DNA of 64,000 bases from Nitrospirota bacterium (GCA_020851375.1 JADZCV010000005.1:1-64000), one strand, 5' to 3'. Numbered from the stretch's first letter, positions 25,747 through 36,162 are shown. The notes: generated by a model not told the origin, from the letters alone. Translations and numbers: made by a program.

Positions 25747-27561
25747 TCAGCTCCCCAGGTAGCCGGAAATTTCGCTTATAAATACCTCGCCGTATTTTTT
25801 TAATTTTTGTTCCCCGACCCCCCTGATCTTCCGGAAATCATCCAGGTTTTTGGGTAAATAAGCAGACATTTCTTTTAATGCAGTATCGTGGAAGATGACG
25901 TATGGAGGTGTTTTTTCATTGTCAGCGAGCGTCTTTCTCAGGGTCCTCAGGCGCTCAAATAATGTGTGGTCATAATCCATTCCCTCATCTTTGGATCTTT
26001 TGTCCCTGGGATTTTCACGGGTTCTCTTATCTTCAGCTGCGTGGAGCCGTTCTTCAGGTTTTGTCAGGTATACCTTTTCATTATTAAATAAAACCGGGCG
26101 GCTCTTTTCATTTAATTTGAGGACAGGATATTTATCGCCATCCAGTTTAAGGTATTCCAACTGAATCAATTCACGGGTAAAAGATTGCCATTGAGCCCTG
26201 GGATATTCCGTACCCACGCCATATGTTTTTATTTTATCATGACCATTTTCCAATACCTTTTGATTCCTGGAGCCTGTCAGGACGTCTGTAACATAAGTTA
26301 TCCCAAACCGTTCACCTGTCCTGTAGACGCATGATAATATCTTTTGTGCAGCGATGGTCCCGTCGAACTGCTCTCTTGGTTCCAGGCAGATATCGCAGTT
26401 GCCGCAGCCTGGTTTATCGAAATCCTCACCAAAATATGCCAGTAAGACCCGTCTCCGGCAGACATTGCTTTCACAGTAGGCGATTATCTCCCGTAACTGC
26501 CTGTATGCAGACAGTTTTTCTCTCTCATCAGTTTTGTTTTCAATGAAGTGTTCAATCTTGAATTTGTCGGCATAACTGAAAAACAGGATGCATTCACTCT
26601 TCAAGCCATCCCTTCCTGCACGTCCTGTTTCCTGATAGTACCCTTCGATACTCCTGGGCAGGTCATAATGTATGACGTACCGGACATTGGGTTTGTCAAT
26701 ACCCATGCCGAATGCGATGGTTGCTACGATGATTTCTGCATCATCATGAATGAAGCGCTCCTGATTCCCGGACCTGATTTCAGAAGTAAGGCCTGCATGA
26801 TATGGAAGGGCCCGGAATCCTTTATCCTGAAGCCTCTCAGCAAGTTCTTCCACACTCTTGCGGCTCTGGCAATAGATAATCCCGGAATCTCTTTTCCGCC
26901 CTCCCAGATAGTGCAGTAATTGTTTAAAGGGATTATCCTTTTGCCTGATCTGATAGTACAGGTTATCCCTGTTGAAACTTGCATTGAATACCCTGCAATT
27001 ATTCAGCCTTAACTGTGAAACAATGTCTCTGCGGACGTTAGGAGTGGCCGTAGCCGTCAGCGCCATAACAGGCACACCCGGAAATTTCTCTTTCAGCATA
27101 CTCAATTGCCTGTATTCAGGTCTGAAATCATGCCCCCATTCTGAGATGCAGTGGGATTCATCTATGGCGAACAGCGATACGTCAAGCCGCTGTATAAACT
27201 GCAGGAACTCCGGCATAAGCAGGCGCTCAGGAGCGATATAGAGGATCTTTATTCTGTTGGCTGTCAGGTCCTGTTTCCGTGCCTCGATCTCAAGGTAATT
27301 AAGTGAACTGTTAATGAAGGCCGCGGATATGCCATCGGCAAGCAGACCGTCAACCTGGTCCTTCATTAAGGCGATCAGCGGCGAGATGACTATTGTCAGA
27401 CCGTCAAAGAGCAGGGCAGGGAGTTGATAGCACAGAGACTTGCCGCCGCCTGTAGGCATAAGGACAAAGACATCGTTTTGACTTAAGACCTCCCTGATAA
27501 TATCCTCCTGAAGGGGGTAAAAACTCTTATAGCCAAAGTATTTTTGTAATGTTTCAAGCAT
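25747..27561 (-). CDS. recQ: ATP-dependent DNA helicase RecQ
   Basis: 604 aa from ATG 27561 (MLETLQKYFGYKSFYPLQ), with AGGTAA upstream. Walker A MPTGGGKSLCYQLPA, DESHCISEWGHDFRPEY (Walker B and aromatic-rich loop), the helicase C core with TIAFGMGIDKPNVRYVIH and GYYQETGRAGRDG, the zinc-binding set CESNVCRRR...GCGNCDIC, an RQC winged helix and a C-terminal HRDC domain (about 530-600) are all present. It unwinds 3'-5' in recombination and fork repair. Complete and normal in length. Confidence 0.95.
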   Translation of the reverse strand: MLETLQKYFGYKSFYPLQEDIIREVLSQNDVFVLMPTGGGKSLCYQLPALLFDGLTIVISPLIALMKDQVDGLLADGISAAFINSSLNYLEIEARKQDLTANRIKILYIAPERLLMPEFLQFIQRLDVSLFAIDESHCISEWGHDFRPEYRQLSMLKEKFPGVPVMALTATATPNVRRDIVSQLRLNNCRVFNASFNRDNLYYQIRQKDNPFKQLLHYLGGRKRDSGIIYCQSRKSVEELAERLQDKGFRALPYHAGLTSEIRSGNQERFIHDDAEIIVATIAFGMGIDKPNVRYVIHYDLPRSIEGYYQETGRAGRDGLKSECILFFSYADKFKIEHFIENKTDEREKLSAYRQLREIIAYCESNVCRRRVLLAYFGEDFDKPGCGNCDICLEPREQFDGTIAAQKILSCVYRTGERFGITYVTDVLTGSRNQKVLENGHDKIKTYGVGTEYPRAQWQSFTRELIQLEYLKLDGDKYPVLKLNEKSRPVLFNNEKVYLTKPEERLHAAEDKRTRENPRDKRSKDEGMDYDHTLFERLRTLRKTLADNEKTPPYVIFHDTALKEMSAYLPKNLDDFRKIRGVGEQKLKKYGEVFISEISGYLGS

Positions 27562-27735
27562 GATTACCTGCCCCTTACTGTGCGTTGTGGTATGCACATG
27601 TATTATATGATTTAAAGATACGTGCCGTGATCAGGCAGCGGAAAGATTTGCATTTCCGGAAGCTTTTGTACAGAATGTACAGTTAACAAAGTAAATGTAT
27701 CAGTTAAGCCTTACAACTGTCAATGAAAACCTGAT

Positions 27736-29139
27736 ATGAATATAACATCACTTAAAAAATGGCTGCATAAATATCCAGGAGATGTCCCACAGTTGTTTCT
27801 GATCGGCGGGACTGTCCGTGACATGTTGTTAAAAATGCCGCCAAAGGACGTAGACCTTACATGCAGGGGGGCAGGAGATTTTGCATATAATCTGGCAGTA
27901 TACCATAATGCCGCAATCGTGCCGATGGAGAAAAAACCGGAAACCCCGTGTTACCGCATAGTGGAAAGAGAGGATAGCAGCAATTACATTGACATTGCAG
28001 AAATGAGAGGGGAGACCATAAATGATGACCTTATGCAGAGGGACTTTACCATCAATGCCATAGCAATTGAGGTTAACAGGGGAGGAGGTGTTGCCGGGGT
28101 TATTGATCCTCTGAATGGTGCTGAGGACATCAGGGAAAAGATAATACGGGTGACCGGACATGGCGCTTTTGAGTCTGACCCCCTCAGGATATTGAGGGCA
28201 TTCCGCTTCTCTGCACTATTAAATTTCAGTATCTTTCCTGACACCCTCAGCCGGATTAAGGCATCTGTTGATTTACTAAAGACAGTATCAGGTGAACGGA
28301 TCTTATCTGAATTATTATTGATACTTGAAACGACTGACAGCGCCTCTTATTTTATCAAAATGGATCAGCTTGGGATTTTAGAGGTAATATTTCCTGAGAT
28401 CAGGGAAATGAAGGGTAGCACCCAGAATGCGTTTCACCATAAGGATGTGTGGGAGCACTCAATGCTTACAATGGAGAACTGCGAGGGTATCCTAAAAGAC
28501 ATAAGCAGTCTGTTTACAGGAGAAGTTGCAGCAAACCTTGAGAGAGATAACAGGCGTTCACTTACCAAGCTGGCCGCACTCTTTCATGACATCGGGAAAC
28601 CCGCATGCAGGGGACTTAATCCTGACACCGGCCGTATCACATTTTACGGTCATGATGAGAAGGGGGCGGAATTAATTTATGAGATTGCACACAGGCTTCG
28701 GATGTCGAACAGGGACAGGGACTTTCTTGCCCTGCTTGTTGCTGAGCATATCCGGCTCTTTGACCTTGCACGGCATGGAGTGAAGCCCTCCACAAAGATG
28801 AGGTGGTTCCGGAAGATGAAAGATGATGCAGTTCCGTCCGTTATTGTCGGTATGGCAGATGCAAAAAGCACATCAGGCCCTGATTCAAGGCCAGAGGAGA
28901 GGGAGGAATTCCTCCGGTGGTCAATGGATACAGTCAGGGACTATTATGAGGTTATTAAGAAAAGGATCGGGAAGAGAGATCTCATTACCGGCAGAGACCT
29001 GATTGCCCTTGGGATGGAGCCTGGACCTGAGATGGGACGTATACTTGCGGAGGTACGAAGCGCACAGGACACAGGAGAGGTAAACAGCCATGGAGAGGCG
29101 CTCGCCATGGCAAGGGAGTTATTGACATCCGGTTATTAA
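27736..29139 (+). CDS. CCA tRNA nucleotidyltransferase / poly(A) polymerase family with HD domain
   Basis: 467 aa. The class II nucleotidyltransferase head has FLIGGTVRDMLL and DVDLTCRG, and the family segment RDFTINAIAIE and DPLRILRAFRFSA. An HD domain follows (HHKDVWEHSML, ALFHDIGKPACR). All tRNAs seen here encode CCA, so repair rather than synthesis of CCA ends, or a poly(A)/A-adding role, is plausible. No Shine-Dalgarno sequence is obvious at the ATG. Confidence 0.9.
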   Translation: MNITSLKKWLHKYPGDVPQLFLIGGTVRDMLLKMPPKDVDLTCRGAGDFAYNLAVYHNAAIVPMEKKPETPCYRIVEREDSSNYIDIAEMRGETINDDLMQRDFTINAIAIEVNRGGGVAGVIDPLNGAEDIREKIIRVTGHGAFESDPLRILRAFRFSALLNFSIFPDTLSRIKASVDLLKTVSGERILSELLLILETTDSASYFIKMDQLGILEVIFPEIREMKGSTQNAFHHKDVWEHSMLTMENCEGILKDISSLFTGEVAANLERDNRRSLTKLAALFHDIGKPACRGLNPDTGRITFYGHDEKGAELIYEIAHRLRMSNRDRDFLALLVAEHIRLFDLARHGVKPSTKMRWFRKMKDDAVPSVIVGMADAKSTSGPDSRPEEREEFLRWSMDTVRDYYEVIKKRIGKRDLITGRDLIALGMEPGPEMGRILAEVRSAQDTGEVNSHGEALAMARELLTSGY

Positions 29140-29161
29140 TAAAGTTAAAATCAAAGAGACA

Positions 29162-29247
29162 AGGGGTCAGGTCTTGCATTCAAGCATCTATTGCCATTAA
29201 CTCAGACGCAATCAGGATTGTATGCTCGAATGCAAGACCTGACCCCT
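29162..29247. repeat. Inverted repeat with GGGGTCAGGTC arms
   Basis: Arms of 26 bp (29162-29187 and 29222-29247) match at 25 positions and read AGGGGTCAGGTCTTGCATTC; the loop is 34 nt. It lies 11 nt before tRNA-His. The GGGTCAGGTCTTGCATT type is reminiscent of REP sequences linked to Y1/RAYT transposases. Confidence 0.7.
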
Positions 29248-29258
29248 ATAATGCCTAT

Positions 29259-29336
29259 GGTGGGCGTAGCTCAATTGGTTAGAGCTCTGGACTGTGGCTC
29301 CAGAGGTTGGGGGTTCAAGTCCCCTCGCTCACCCCA
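29259..29336 (+). tRNA. tRNA-His (anticodon GTG)
   Basis: 78-nt cloverleaf with the extra G at -1 (29259) opposite C73, acceptor GTGGGCG/CGCTCAC with one G-T pair, anticodon loop CTGTGGC, T loop GGTTCAAGT, encoded CCA at 29334-29336. Confidence 0.95.
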
Positions 29337-29445
29337 TTACTTATCTTCAGAATCCACTGCTTCAGCAAATACTTAATTTTGATATTCAGGGGCCAGCCGC
29401 ATCTAAAAGGACCTGACCGGCACTGAGACTAAACTTCATGGAAGA

Positions 29446-31998
29446 TTATTGAATGGCTGTGAATTGCCACTCTTTTATGAGAAGGTCCTCAATATCATTG
29501 GACGGTACAGGTCTTGAAATGAAATATCCCTGTATTTTTCTGCAGTTTAGTTCCTTCAGGAGTGTCAGTTGTTCAATTGTTTCTACCCCCTCTGCAATGA
29601 CATCTATATTGAGGCTATGGGCCATTGATATGATGGCATGGCAAATTGCCCTGGCATCTTCATCAACGGTAATATTATTGATGAATGACTGGTCTATCTT
29701 GAGTATGTCTACAGGCATGTTTTTCAGATATCCAAGTGATGAGTAACCGATGCCAAAATCATCTATGGCGATCCTTATTCCCAGGGCCCTTATTTCATTG
29801 AGCAGCCTGATTGTGGCATCGAAATCGTCCATTATTATTGATTCGGTGATCTCAATCTCCAGCAGATTGGGGTCATGACCGGTCTCACTCAGGATCCGTC
29901 TGATGGTCTTTACGTAGTCCTTTTGCTTGAACTGCAGCTTCGAGACATTAATAGCCATTTTTACATGATTATGACCATTCTCCTGCCAACCCCTGTTCTG
30001 TTTGCATGCGATCTTTGCTATCCATTCCCCTAATGGGATGATAAGTCCCGTATCCTCGGCGAGTGGAATAAACTTTCCAGGGGGAATAAGTCCCATGTCA
30101 GGGTTTTTCCAACGGACAAGGGCCTCAATCCCGACTATCTCTTCCTTCAGGACATCTACCTGGGGCTGATAATGGAGTAAGAACTCATTATTCTCAAAGG
30201 CCTTTCTTAATTTTTCTTCAAGTTTAAGTCTCTCCACATCGTGCCTTCTCATATCCATTGTGTAGAATTTATAGCAGTTTTGTTTTTCTTCTTTTGCCTT
30301 GTACATGGCAGAATCAGCCCTGTTAAGCAGTGTTTCCAGATGTTCACCATCGTCAGGGCATATGCTTGCACCTATAGATGCGGTAATCGTAAATTCATGT
30401 TCCTTTAATATCAGTGGTGGTTCCAGCGCAGTAAATACCCTGTCTACCAGCATGGAGACATCTTCTATCCTGCTGATTTCGGGGAAGACCATCACAAACT
30501 CATCGCCTCCAAGGCGGGCCACCGTGTCACTGCTTCTGATACATTCTAAAAGTCTGGATGCTACCTCTTTAAGTACCTTGTCTCCCATAGAGTGACCAAG
30601 CGTATCGTTTATTAACTTGAAGCGATTGAGGTCAATAAACAATATGGCAGTACGCTGCTTGCGCCTCTTCATGAGGGGGAGTATCTGGTTAAACCGGTCA
30701 ATAAGCATATTCTTGTTGGGAAGGCCTGTAAGTATATCGTGGTAGGCCATGTGTGAGATAAGGCCTTCCTGGTCCTTTCGTTCAGTGATATCGAGCCATG
30801 AACCCACGATCCCGGCCGGTTGTCCCTGCTCATCCTGTATTAATTTGACATGGTCGTGCAGCCATCTGTATGTCCCGTTCCTGTTACGTAAGCGGTATTC
30901 GTGAATAACAAAGCCGTCTCTGAATAATTGGTTTGGGAATCTTGAGAATACCTTGTCCCGGTCCTCTGGATGCAGCCTTTCAGGCCACCAGTCCGGGTTA
31001 TCTAAATATTCATTTGTATCGGGTGTAAAGAAATCATTTGATGTGGAACTTACATAGACAGGTATAAAGCGGCCCCCCTCAATTCTGCAACGGTAAATTA
31101 TCATGGGCACAGACTCTAAGAGGAGATCAAGTTGTGTTTTTGCCTGCTGAAGGTGTGTATTCGTACTATTCAATTCCTCTGTCTTTTCCCTGACTATTGT
31201 CTCTAATTGTTTACGTGCAGCCCTTGACTCTTCTGCGGCGCATTCAAGTCTGCCGATAAAATTCAGGTTGAATATCCTCAAAATGCTGACCAAATGATAT
31301 GCGGCAGAGACTGCAACAGCTGCCTTGAATACCTCTGCTGGAACTCCAACAGTCAGGAGGAACACCTCTGTATTAAGTATATTTGCAGGAAAGAAAGATC
31401 CCGGGGGGGTGATCAATCCTCCTAAAAGGCCATATATGATAAAAGATATGCATAATCCCAGGAAGTTTCTTCCCACATTGAGCGGCCTTAATCTCCCTTT
31501 CTGTTCCCAGTAATATAAAAGGATACAAATTCCGGTTAATAAAGAACCAGGAAAGCCCATAAAGTATCTTGTCAGCGTTGAGCTGGTCATCCAAAAGTCG
31601 TCTGATTTTAAAGATGCTGAAAATATCAAAAGCACTATAAGTGGCGAGGTATACCATTTTAAATAACGTACTGCTGATCTTTGCAAGCCGGATGTCCCTT
31701 CAGGCTGTACCATCAACATCCGGCGGCCAAACTCAAACAAAAAACAGTAAGAGACGGCTAGACAGGACCAGTGTACCAGATCGAGCAGCTGGCCTCTGCC
31801 TTTTATGATGGCCCACATCTCAAGCCATTCGGTTAACCCATGTATGATGCCAAATCCGGCAAGAAACCACAATATCCTGCCTATCCTGAATTCGCTTTCG
31901 TTCCTGGGTTTGAAGAATATGGAAAGTCCCATGACTACTAAGACCAGTCCATATATGAAGGACACTACGTCCGGGTTTGAGTTTATAAAGTTGAGCAT
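29446..31998 (-). CDS. Membrane-bound PAS-GGDEF-EAL c-di-GMP enzyme
   Basis: 850 aa. Seven or so N-terminal membrane segments (about 10-245), a short coiled coil (about 250-295), a PAS domain with PAC motif (about 295-415; GTYRWLHDHVKLIQDE), a GGDEF domain with intact RLGGDEF signature and ILTGLPNKNML, and an EAL domain with IEALVRWKNP, EITES, AIDDFGIGYSSL and IAEGVET. Both catalytic domains look intact, so the protein could make or degrade c-di-GMP. A PilZ protein that could bind c-di-GMP is encoded at 54235. Confidence 0.92.
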   Translation of the reverse strand: MLNFINSNPDVVSFIYGLVLVVMGLSIFFKPRNESEFRIGRILWFLAGFGIIHGLTEWLEMWAIIKGRGQLLDLVHWSCLAVSYCFLFEFGRRMLMVQPEGTSGLQRSAVRYLKWYTSPLIVLLIFSASLKSDDFWMTSSTLTRYFMGFPGSLLTGICILLYYWEQKGRLRPLNVGRNFLGLCISFIIYGLLGGLITPPGSFFPANILNTEVFLLTVGVPAEVFKAAVAVSAAYHLVSILRIFNLNFIGRLECAAEESRAARKQLETIVREKTEELNSTNTHLQQAKTQLDLLLESVPMIIYRCRIEGGRFIPVYVSSTSNDFFTPDTNEYLDNPDWWPERLHPEDRDKVFSRFPNQLFRDGFVIHEYRLRNRNGTYRWLHDHVKLIQDEQGQPAGIVGSWLDITERKDQEGLISHMAYHDILTGLPNKNMLIDRFNQILPLMKRRKQRTAILFIDLNRFKLINDTLGHSMGDKVLKEVASRLLECIRSSDTVARLGGDEFVMVFPEISRIEDVSMLVDRVFTALEPPLILKEHEFTITASIGASICPDDGEHLETLLNRADSAMYKAKEEKQNCYKFYTMDMRRHDVERLKLEEKLRKAFENNEFLLHYQPQVDVLKEEIVGIEALVRWKNPDMGLIPPGKFIPLAEDTGLIIPLGEWIAKIACKQNRGWQENGHNHVKMAINVSKLQFKQKDYVKTIRRILSETGHDPNLLEIEITESIIMDDFDATIRLLNEIRALGIRIAIDDFGIGYSSLGYLKNMPVDILKIDQSFINNITVDEDARAICHAIISMAHSLNIDVIAEGVETIEQLTLLKELNCRKIQGYFISRPVPSNDIEDLLIKEWQFTAIQ

Positions 31999-32069
31999 TG
32001 TATAGGTGCTATATATCGGCAGGAAATGGGAAAGGATTTATAATGACCCTGATGGATGGAGTCAATAAG

Positions 32070-34742
32070 TCATGACCTCTGGTACATCTCAATCGCATTG
32101 AGCAGAATGTGCTTTATTTCCGCAATCCTTTCCGGCTCTGCTATTTTGTTTCCTGACAGGTCTTTTACATAGAACACATCAACTATCTGTTCAACGTGGG
32201 TGGCTATTTTGGATGAAAACACCAAGAGTCCGAGTTCAAATATGGTCCTTGTGATTACGTAAAGGAGTCCCTGCTTGTCTGCAGCAAATATGTCTATGAT
32301 GGTAAAGTCATCTGAAGATTCGTTGTCTATTTCAACCTGAGTCTGAGCTGTTACCGGTATAGTCTTTTTTCGCGGCAATTTGCCTGAGTATTTAAGGAAC
32401 ATATTTTCAACTGTTGCAGCTCCTGTAAGCACTTCATATATGTGTTTTCTAACAGTGGTCTGCCGTAGTTGTGAAGACACACCTTCCGGATACGGGTCCC
32501 GGGCACGGAACGTATCTATAACGATCCCCCTTTTTGTGGTATAGATCTGGACGTCGAGGATGTTATATCCTGCTGCGGCAAGGACTCCTGCAATCTTTGA
32601 AAAGATCCCGGGGGTGATGTTGTCGTATGTATATATGGTAAACTCAGCAATACCCCTGTCGAGGATCACATCAACGAGCACCCTGGCATCTGTATCCTTT
32701 CTCAGTTGATTGATCATCTGAAGGTGATTCATTATCTTTTCAGGCGGTGTGATCAGGAGATAACGCGTTTCCATACAGTGCAATTGTTCATCAAGCCAGT
32801 CAGGAGGGTAGATCAAACAGAGCTTCTCTCCGATATTCTTCTTTATCCTCGCAATCAGCTCTTCTTCTGAATATGTCACCCGTGTCCCGGTTAATTCTTC
32901 CAGTACCTTAATATAGAGCTCGCTCAGGAGGTTTTCCTTCCATTCATTCCATGTGTCAGGACCTACTGCATTGATATCTGCATAACTCAGGATAAAGAGT
33001 TTTTTCAACACTTCTGGTTTTGCCACAAGCCGTGCAATGAGGAGGATAACCTTGGTATCACTCAGATCCCTTCTGAAGGCTATGTTTGGCATTACAAGGT
33101 GATGCCTGACAAGAAGGGCAAGGATGGCCGTTTCATCTTCATTAAAGCCCAGCTGCTGAGCCACCCTTGTGGCTATCAGCTCCCCCCTTATTGAGTGGTC
33201 TTCACCGCTCCCTTTGCCGGCATCATGCAAAAGCAGGGCAAGGTGAAGCAGGTCTTTTCGTTTAATCTCCCTGTAGACCTTTGAGATATAGTTGTTGGAT
33301 ATCAATAGTTCCTCAGCCATCTGTACGGCAAGGAAACTGTGTTCATCTACTGTATATTTGTGATAATAGTCGTAAGATGCATAACATGATATTTTCCCAA
33401 ACTCAGGAATTATTTTTTGAAGGAGTTTTACCTTGTGCATCTCACGTGCTGTATCTGCCATGCCCTGTGGCCAGGACAGGATCATCCGGAATATCTTGTT
33501 TACTTCAGGAGACTGATTGAGATCGTCCGGTATGGAGGCGGAATTTCTGTAAAGCATACTCATGGTATGCGTTGATATCCTGAGGTTATGGATCAGTGAG
33601 AGATAAAAGAGATATACGGCATTCTTGCCATCACGTAATAAGACTTCCTGATAACGCTCAGGAACATGAATAGTATCCCTTGTAAGTACATAACATGGTT
33701 TGACAAATCTCGATGTTATGGATTCCATCCCTTTTTTCCACTTCTGGACAGGAAGGGCCTTTTCTATCGCCCTTACAGATATGTCGTGGATATGAGAGGC
33801 ATGCATGTAATAATCTTTCATGAATGTCTCGACACCGAGGCGGTGCGTCTCATCCGTATAACCGAAGAGTTTTGAAATCCTCCACTGATCCTCAACCGTA
33901 AGCACGTCTGCGGCCTTGTTTGCATGGAAGTGGAGTTCATTTCTGACCCTGAGCATAAAATCCTTTGCGTCTGTGAGCTCCTGGTATCCTACCTTCGTTA
34001 TGTATCCCTGCTTGTGAAATTCAGCCAGTGAATCTATTCTGTAACGGGCAATGGTTACCCATCTGAGGCAGTGTATGTCCCTAAGGCCCCCCTTCCCCTC
34101 TTTTACATTTGGTTCGACGAGATAGACGGAGGTGCCAAATTGTCTGTATCTGTCCTGCATATTTTTCATGCGCTCATCTATGTAGGCGCGTACGTTTCTT
34201 GTAATGACCTTTTCCATAAATGTCTTGTGAAATTCATTAAACAGCAGTTCACTGCCTGTGATCAGCCTTGACTCCATAAGGGCAGTCCTTGCAGTGAAGT
34301 CTGTTCCGCTTATCTTTATGCAATCCTCTATGGTCCTGAGACTGTGCCCTATGTTGTATTTCAGATCCCACAAAAGGTAGAGTATGCCTGCTGATATGGT
34401 TTCGACCGCGTCCTTTGCATCTTCAGAGTAAAGGAACATAATATCTATGTCTGAGAAGGGGTTTAGCTCGCCTCGTCCGTAGCCGCCTACAGCGATAACA
34501 CTGCATCTGTCTTTAACAGGGAGATTATGAGATGACTCATATCTGTTAAATTCATAGTTGTAAAGTTCGGTAATTATCTCGTCTGTGAGGCTGGCGATGC
34601 GGGCTGCAATATACAGTCCGGATGCCCCGCCTTTGTGGAGATCAAGAATTTCCTGACGTTTCTTTGACAGATAGTTTTTAAGGTTGTCAACGAGGACTGC
34701 CCTGTCCGAAGTGTCAGAGAGGATTTGACGTAGAACGGTCAT
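32070..34742 (-). CDS. glnD: [Protein-PII] uridylyltransferase / UMP-removing enzyme
   Basis: 890 aa, full length. N-terminal nucleotidyltransferase motif [20 protein letters not shown], a GlnD-type linker, an HD domain ([21 protein letters not shown]) for UMP removal, and two C-terminal ACT domains (about 705-780 and 815-885) that sense glutamine. It modifies PII (GlnB at 48273, Tyr51). The ATG lies only 8 nt after the CCA end of tRNA-Leu on the same strand, with no Shine-Dalgarno sequence, so it is probably expressed from a tRNA-mRNA dual transcript. Confidence 0.93.
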   Translation of the reverse strand: MTVLRQILSDTSDRAVLVDNLKNYLSKKRQEILDLHKGGASGLYIAARIASLTDEIITELYNYEFNRYESSHNLPVKDRCSVIAVGGYGRGELNPFSDIDIMFLYSEDAKDAVETISAGILYLLWDLKYNIGHSLRTIEDCIKISGTDFTARTALMESRLITGSELLFNEFHKTFMEKVITRNVRAYIDERMKNMQDRYRQFGTSVYLVEPNVKEGKGGLRDIHCLRWVTIARYRIDSLAEFHKQGYITKVGYQELTDAKDFMLRVRNELHFHANKAADVLTVEDQWRISKLFGYTDETHRLGVETFMKDYYMHASHIHDISVRAIEKALPVQKWKKGMESITSRFVKPCYVLTRDTIHVPERYQEVLLRDGKNAVYLFYLSLIHNLRISTHTMSMLYRNSASIPDDLNQSPEVNKIFRMILSWPQGMADTAREMHKVKLLQKIIPEFGKISCYASYDYYHKYTVDEHSFLAVQMAEELLISNNYISKVYREIKRKDLLHLALLLHDAGKGSGEDHSIRGELIATRVAQQLGFNEDETAILALLVRHHLVMPNIAFRRDLSDTKVILLIARLVAKPEVLKKLFILSYADINAVGPDTWNEWKENLLSELYIKVLEELTGTRVTYSEEELIARIKKNIGEKLCLIYPPDWLDEQLHCMETRYLLITPPEKIMNHLQMINQLRKDTDARVLVDVILDRGIAEFTIYTYDNITPGIFSKIAGVLAAAGYNILDVQIYTTKRGIVIDTFRARDPYPEGVSSQLRQTTVRKHIYEVLTGAATVENMFLKYSGKLPRKKTIPVTAQTQVEIDNESSDDFTIIDIFAADKQGLLYVITRTIFELGLLVFSSKIATHVEQIVDVFYVKDLSGNKIAEPERIAEIKHILLNAIEMYQRS

Positions 34743-34750
34743 TTTGAATT

Positions 34751-34835
34751 TGGTGCCGAAGGGGGGACTTGAACCCCCACGGGAAACCCCACATGCCCCT
34801 CAAACATGCGTGTCTGCCAATTCCACCACTTCGGC
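34751..34835 (-). tRNA. tRNA-Leu (anticodon GAG)
   Basis: 85-nt class II tRNA on the minus strand: acceptor GCCGAAG/CTTCGGC, anticodon loop TTGAGGG giving GAG, long variable arm, T loop GGTTCAAGT, encoded CCA at 34751-34753. Its 3' end is 8 nt from the glnD start codon. Confidence 0.93.
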
Positions 34836-34977
34836 ACTGAATGCTAAAGCATAAAAAACTAATAAGGGCTTGTCAATACAAAAATCATACTGCGTTTGCC
34901 ATTGACTGACTGTTATGTTATCATAATCTGACAGCAGATTCAAATATTTATCAGATTATTTAAAGGGTTATAGAGTT

Positions 34978-35430
34978 ATGGATGAGGGCGTTGCAGCAAC
35001 AAATAAGAAGGCGTATCACGATTATTTTATTGAAGATACCTATGAGGCGGGTATACAGTTGCTGGGTACTGAGATCAAATCCATGCGTGATGGCGGGGTA
35101 AGTCTCAAAGACGGTCATGCAAGGGTTGAGGGGGGAGAGGTGTTTCTCTACTGCAATATCAGTCCCTATAAGGCGGGCAATATAAATAATCATGAGCAGG
35201 GGAGAAGGCGCAAGCTTCTGCTCCACAGGGAAGAGATATCCAGGATATTCGGTAAGATTCAGCAGAGGGGGTATAACCTGGTCCCCCTGAAGGTATATTT
35301 CAAGAGGGGGATTGCAAAGGTGGAGATAGGTGTGGCAAAGGGTAAGAAGCTCTACGATAAAAGGGAAGACATCAGGAAGAGGGATGCCGGCAGAGAGGTG
35401 GCACAGGCATTCAGGGAGAGGCAGAAGTAG
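34978..35430 (+). CDS. smpB: SsrA-binding protein SmpB
   Basis: 150 aa. SmpB beta-barrel features: [54 protein letters not shown] and [27 protein letters not shown], with a basic C-terminal tail. It carries tmRNA to stalled ribosomes. The tmRNA gene ssrA is 0.9 kb downstream on the same strand, separated by repeats and a small lipoprotein gene. Confidence 0.95.
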   Translation: MDEGVAATNKKAYHDYFIEDTYEAGIQLLGTEIKSMRDGGVSLKDGHARVEGGEVFLYCNISPYKAGNINNHEQGRRRKLLLHREEISRIFGKIQQRGYNLVPLKVYFKRGIAKVEIGVAKGKKLYDKREDIRKRDAGREVAQAFRERQK

Positions 35431-35451
35431 CGAGGAGTAACAAATGATGAT

Positions 35452-35550
35452 GAAAATCCCCCTTAGTCCCCCTTTACAAAGGGGGAAAGTAATATAAAAG
35501 AGGGAATCAGTTCCCCCCTTTAGTAAAGGGGGGATAGGGGGGATTTGAAC
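35452..35550. repeat. CCCCC/GGGGG hairpin repeat, copy 1
   Basis: Two nested hairpins (CCCCCTTTACAAAGGGGG and CCCCCCTTTAGTAAAGGGGG) lie inside outer arms AAATCCCCC and GGGGGGATTT. Copies occur at 36938 (in the tmRNA intron), 51063, 56764 and 57792 (inside xerC). Confidence 0.75.
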
Positions 35551-35553
35551 GGG

Positions 35554-35727
35554 GATTTTCGAGTGAACCATCATGTGCCGGGGCTCACAACGGATCATGA
35601 AAACGTCATTCCCGCGTAAGCGGGAATCCAGACCGGGGCCTGATGCTGGATTCCCACTCCCCGCTTAAATCATGCGGGGACAAGTTCTGTGGGAATGACA
35701 GGTACGCAGGAGCATTTTCAAATGAAC
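35554..35727. repeat. ATTCCCGCG element, copy 1
   Basis: 174-bp element related to 41961-42171: shared left end ATTTTCGAGTGAACC, core ATGAAAACGTCATTCCCGCG, inner CTGGATTCCCAC and GTGGGAATGAC, and right end AGGAGCATTTTCAAATGAAC. The ends are imperfect direct repeats (ATTTTC-xxx-TGAAC). The right end supplies the ribosome binding site and start codon of the following gene. Confidence 0.75.
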
Positions 35728-36162
35728 AGAGGCAACTTAATAGTAGTATTCTTAGCATCAGTCTTCTTACTTGCAGGTTGTCAGAAACAGGCTGCTGAAA
35801 TAAATACGCAGTCACCTGACAGCAGTCAGCCCAGGGTCTATTTAGCGTATAAAAACAACCCTGACTGGCGTGGCGGAGAAATGGGCGCTATAGTGCCCAC
35901 AGTCTATTTTACAGGTCAGATCAGGGAGGCCTATGCAGCAGCGGCAGAAATACCCGAGGTGCTTGACCAGCTATACTGTTACTGTTACTGTGCAGAGGAG
36001 CATGGTCATAGAAGCCTCAGGACATGCTTTACAGATGGTCACGGCTCAGGATGCGATATATGCATGATGGAGGCTATTCGTGCGAAAGAGCTGCATGACA
36101 AGGGGCACAGCATAAAAGATATAAGGGCCGCAATAGACAGCGAGTTCTACGAGCCTCACTGA
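35722..36162 (+). CDS. PCYCGC-motif lipoprotein
   Basis: 146 aa from ATG 35722, 8 nt after AGGAG. A signal sequence ends in LLAGC (Cys about 20), a lipobox. The C-terminal half holds the Cys-rich signature YCYCYCAEEHGHRSLRTCF and later GSGCDICMMEA, typical of the PCYCGC family of unknown function, probably metal- or haem-related; here the leading Pro is Leu-Tyr. The start codon and ribosome binding site lie in the terminal bases of the repeat at 35554-35727. Confidence 0.8.
   Translation: MNRGNLIVVFLASVFLLAGCQKQAAEINTQSPDSSQPRVYLAYKNNPDWRGGEMGAIVPTVYFTGQIREAYAAAAEIPEVLDQLYCYCYCAEEHGHRSLRTCFTDGHGSGCDICMMEAIRAKELHDKGHSIKDIRAAIDSEFYEPH

Noticed and set aside
29191-29376. Short plus-strand reading frame across tRNA-His
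   Set aside because: It is a by-product of the tRNA and the inverted repeat, with no ribosome binding site.
35452-35550. Regular CCCCC/GGGGG blocks as a CRISPR array
   Set aside because: The units are hairpins scattered through the window without equal-length unique spacers or cas genes.
34960-35598. Long minus-strand frame opposite smpB
   Set aside because: It is antisense to a clear smpB gene and reads through the repeats; no domain is recognisable.
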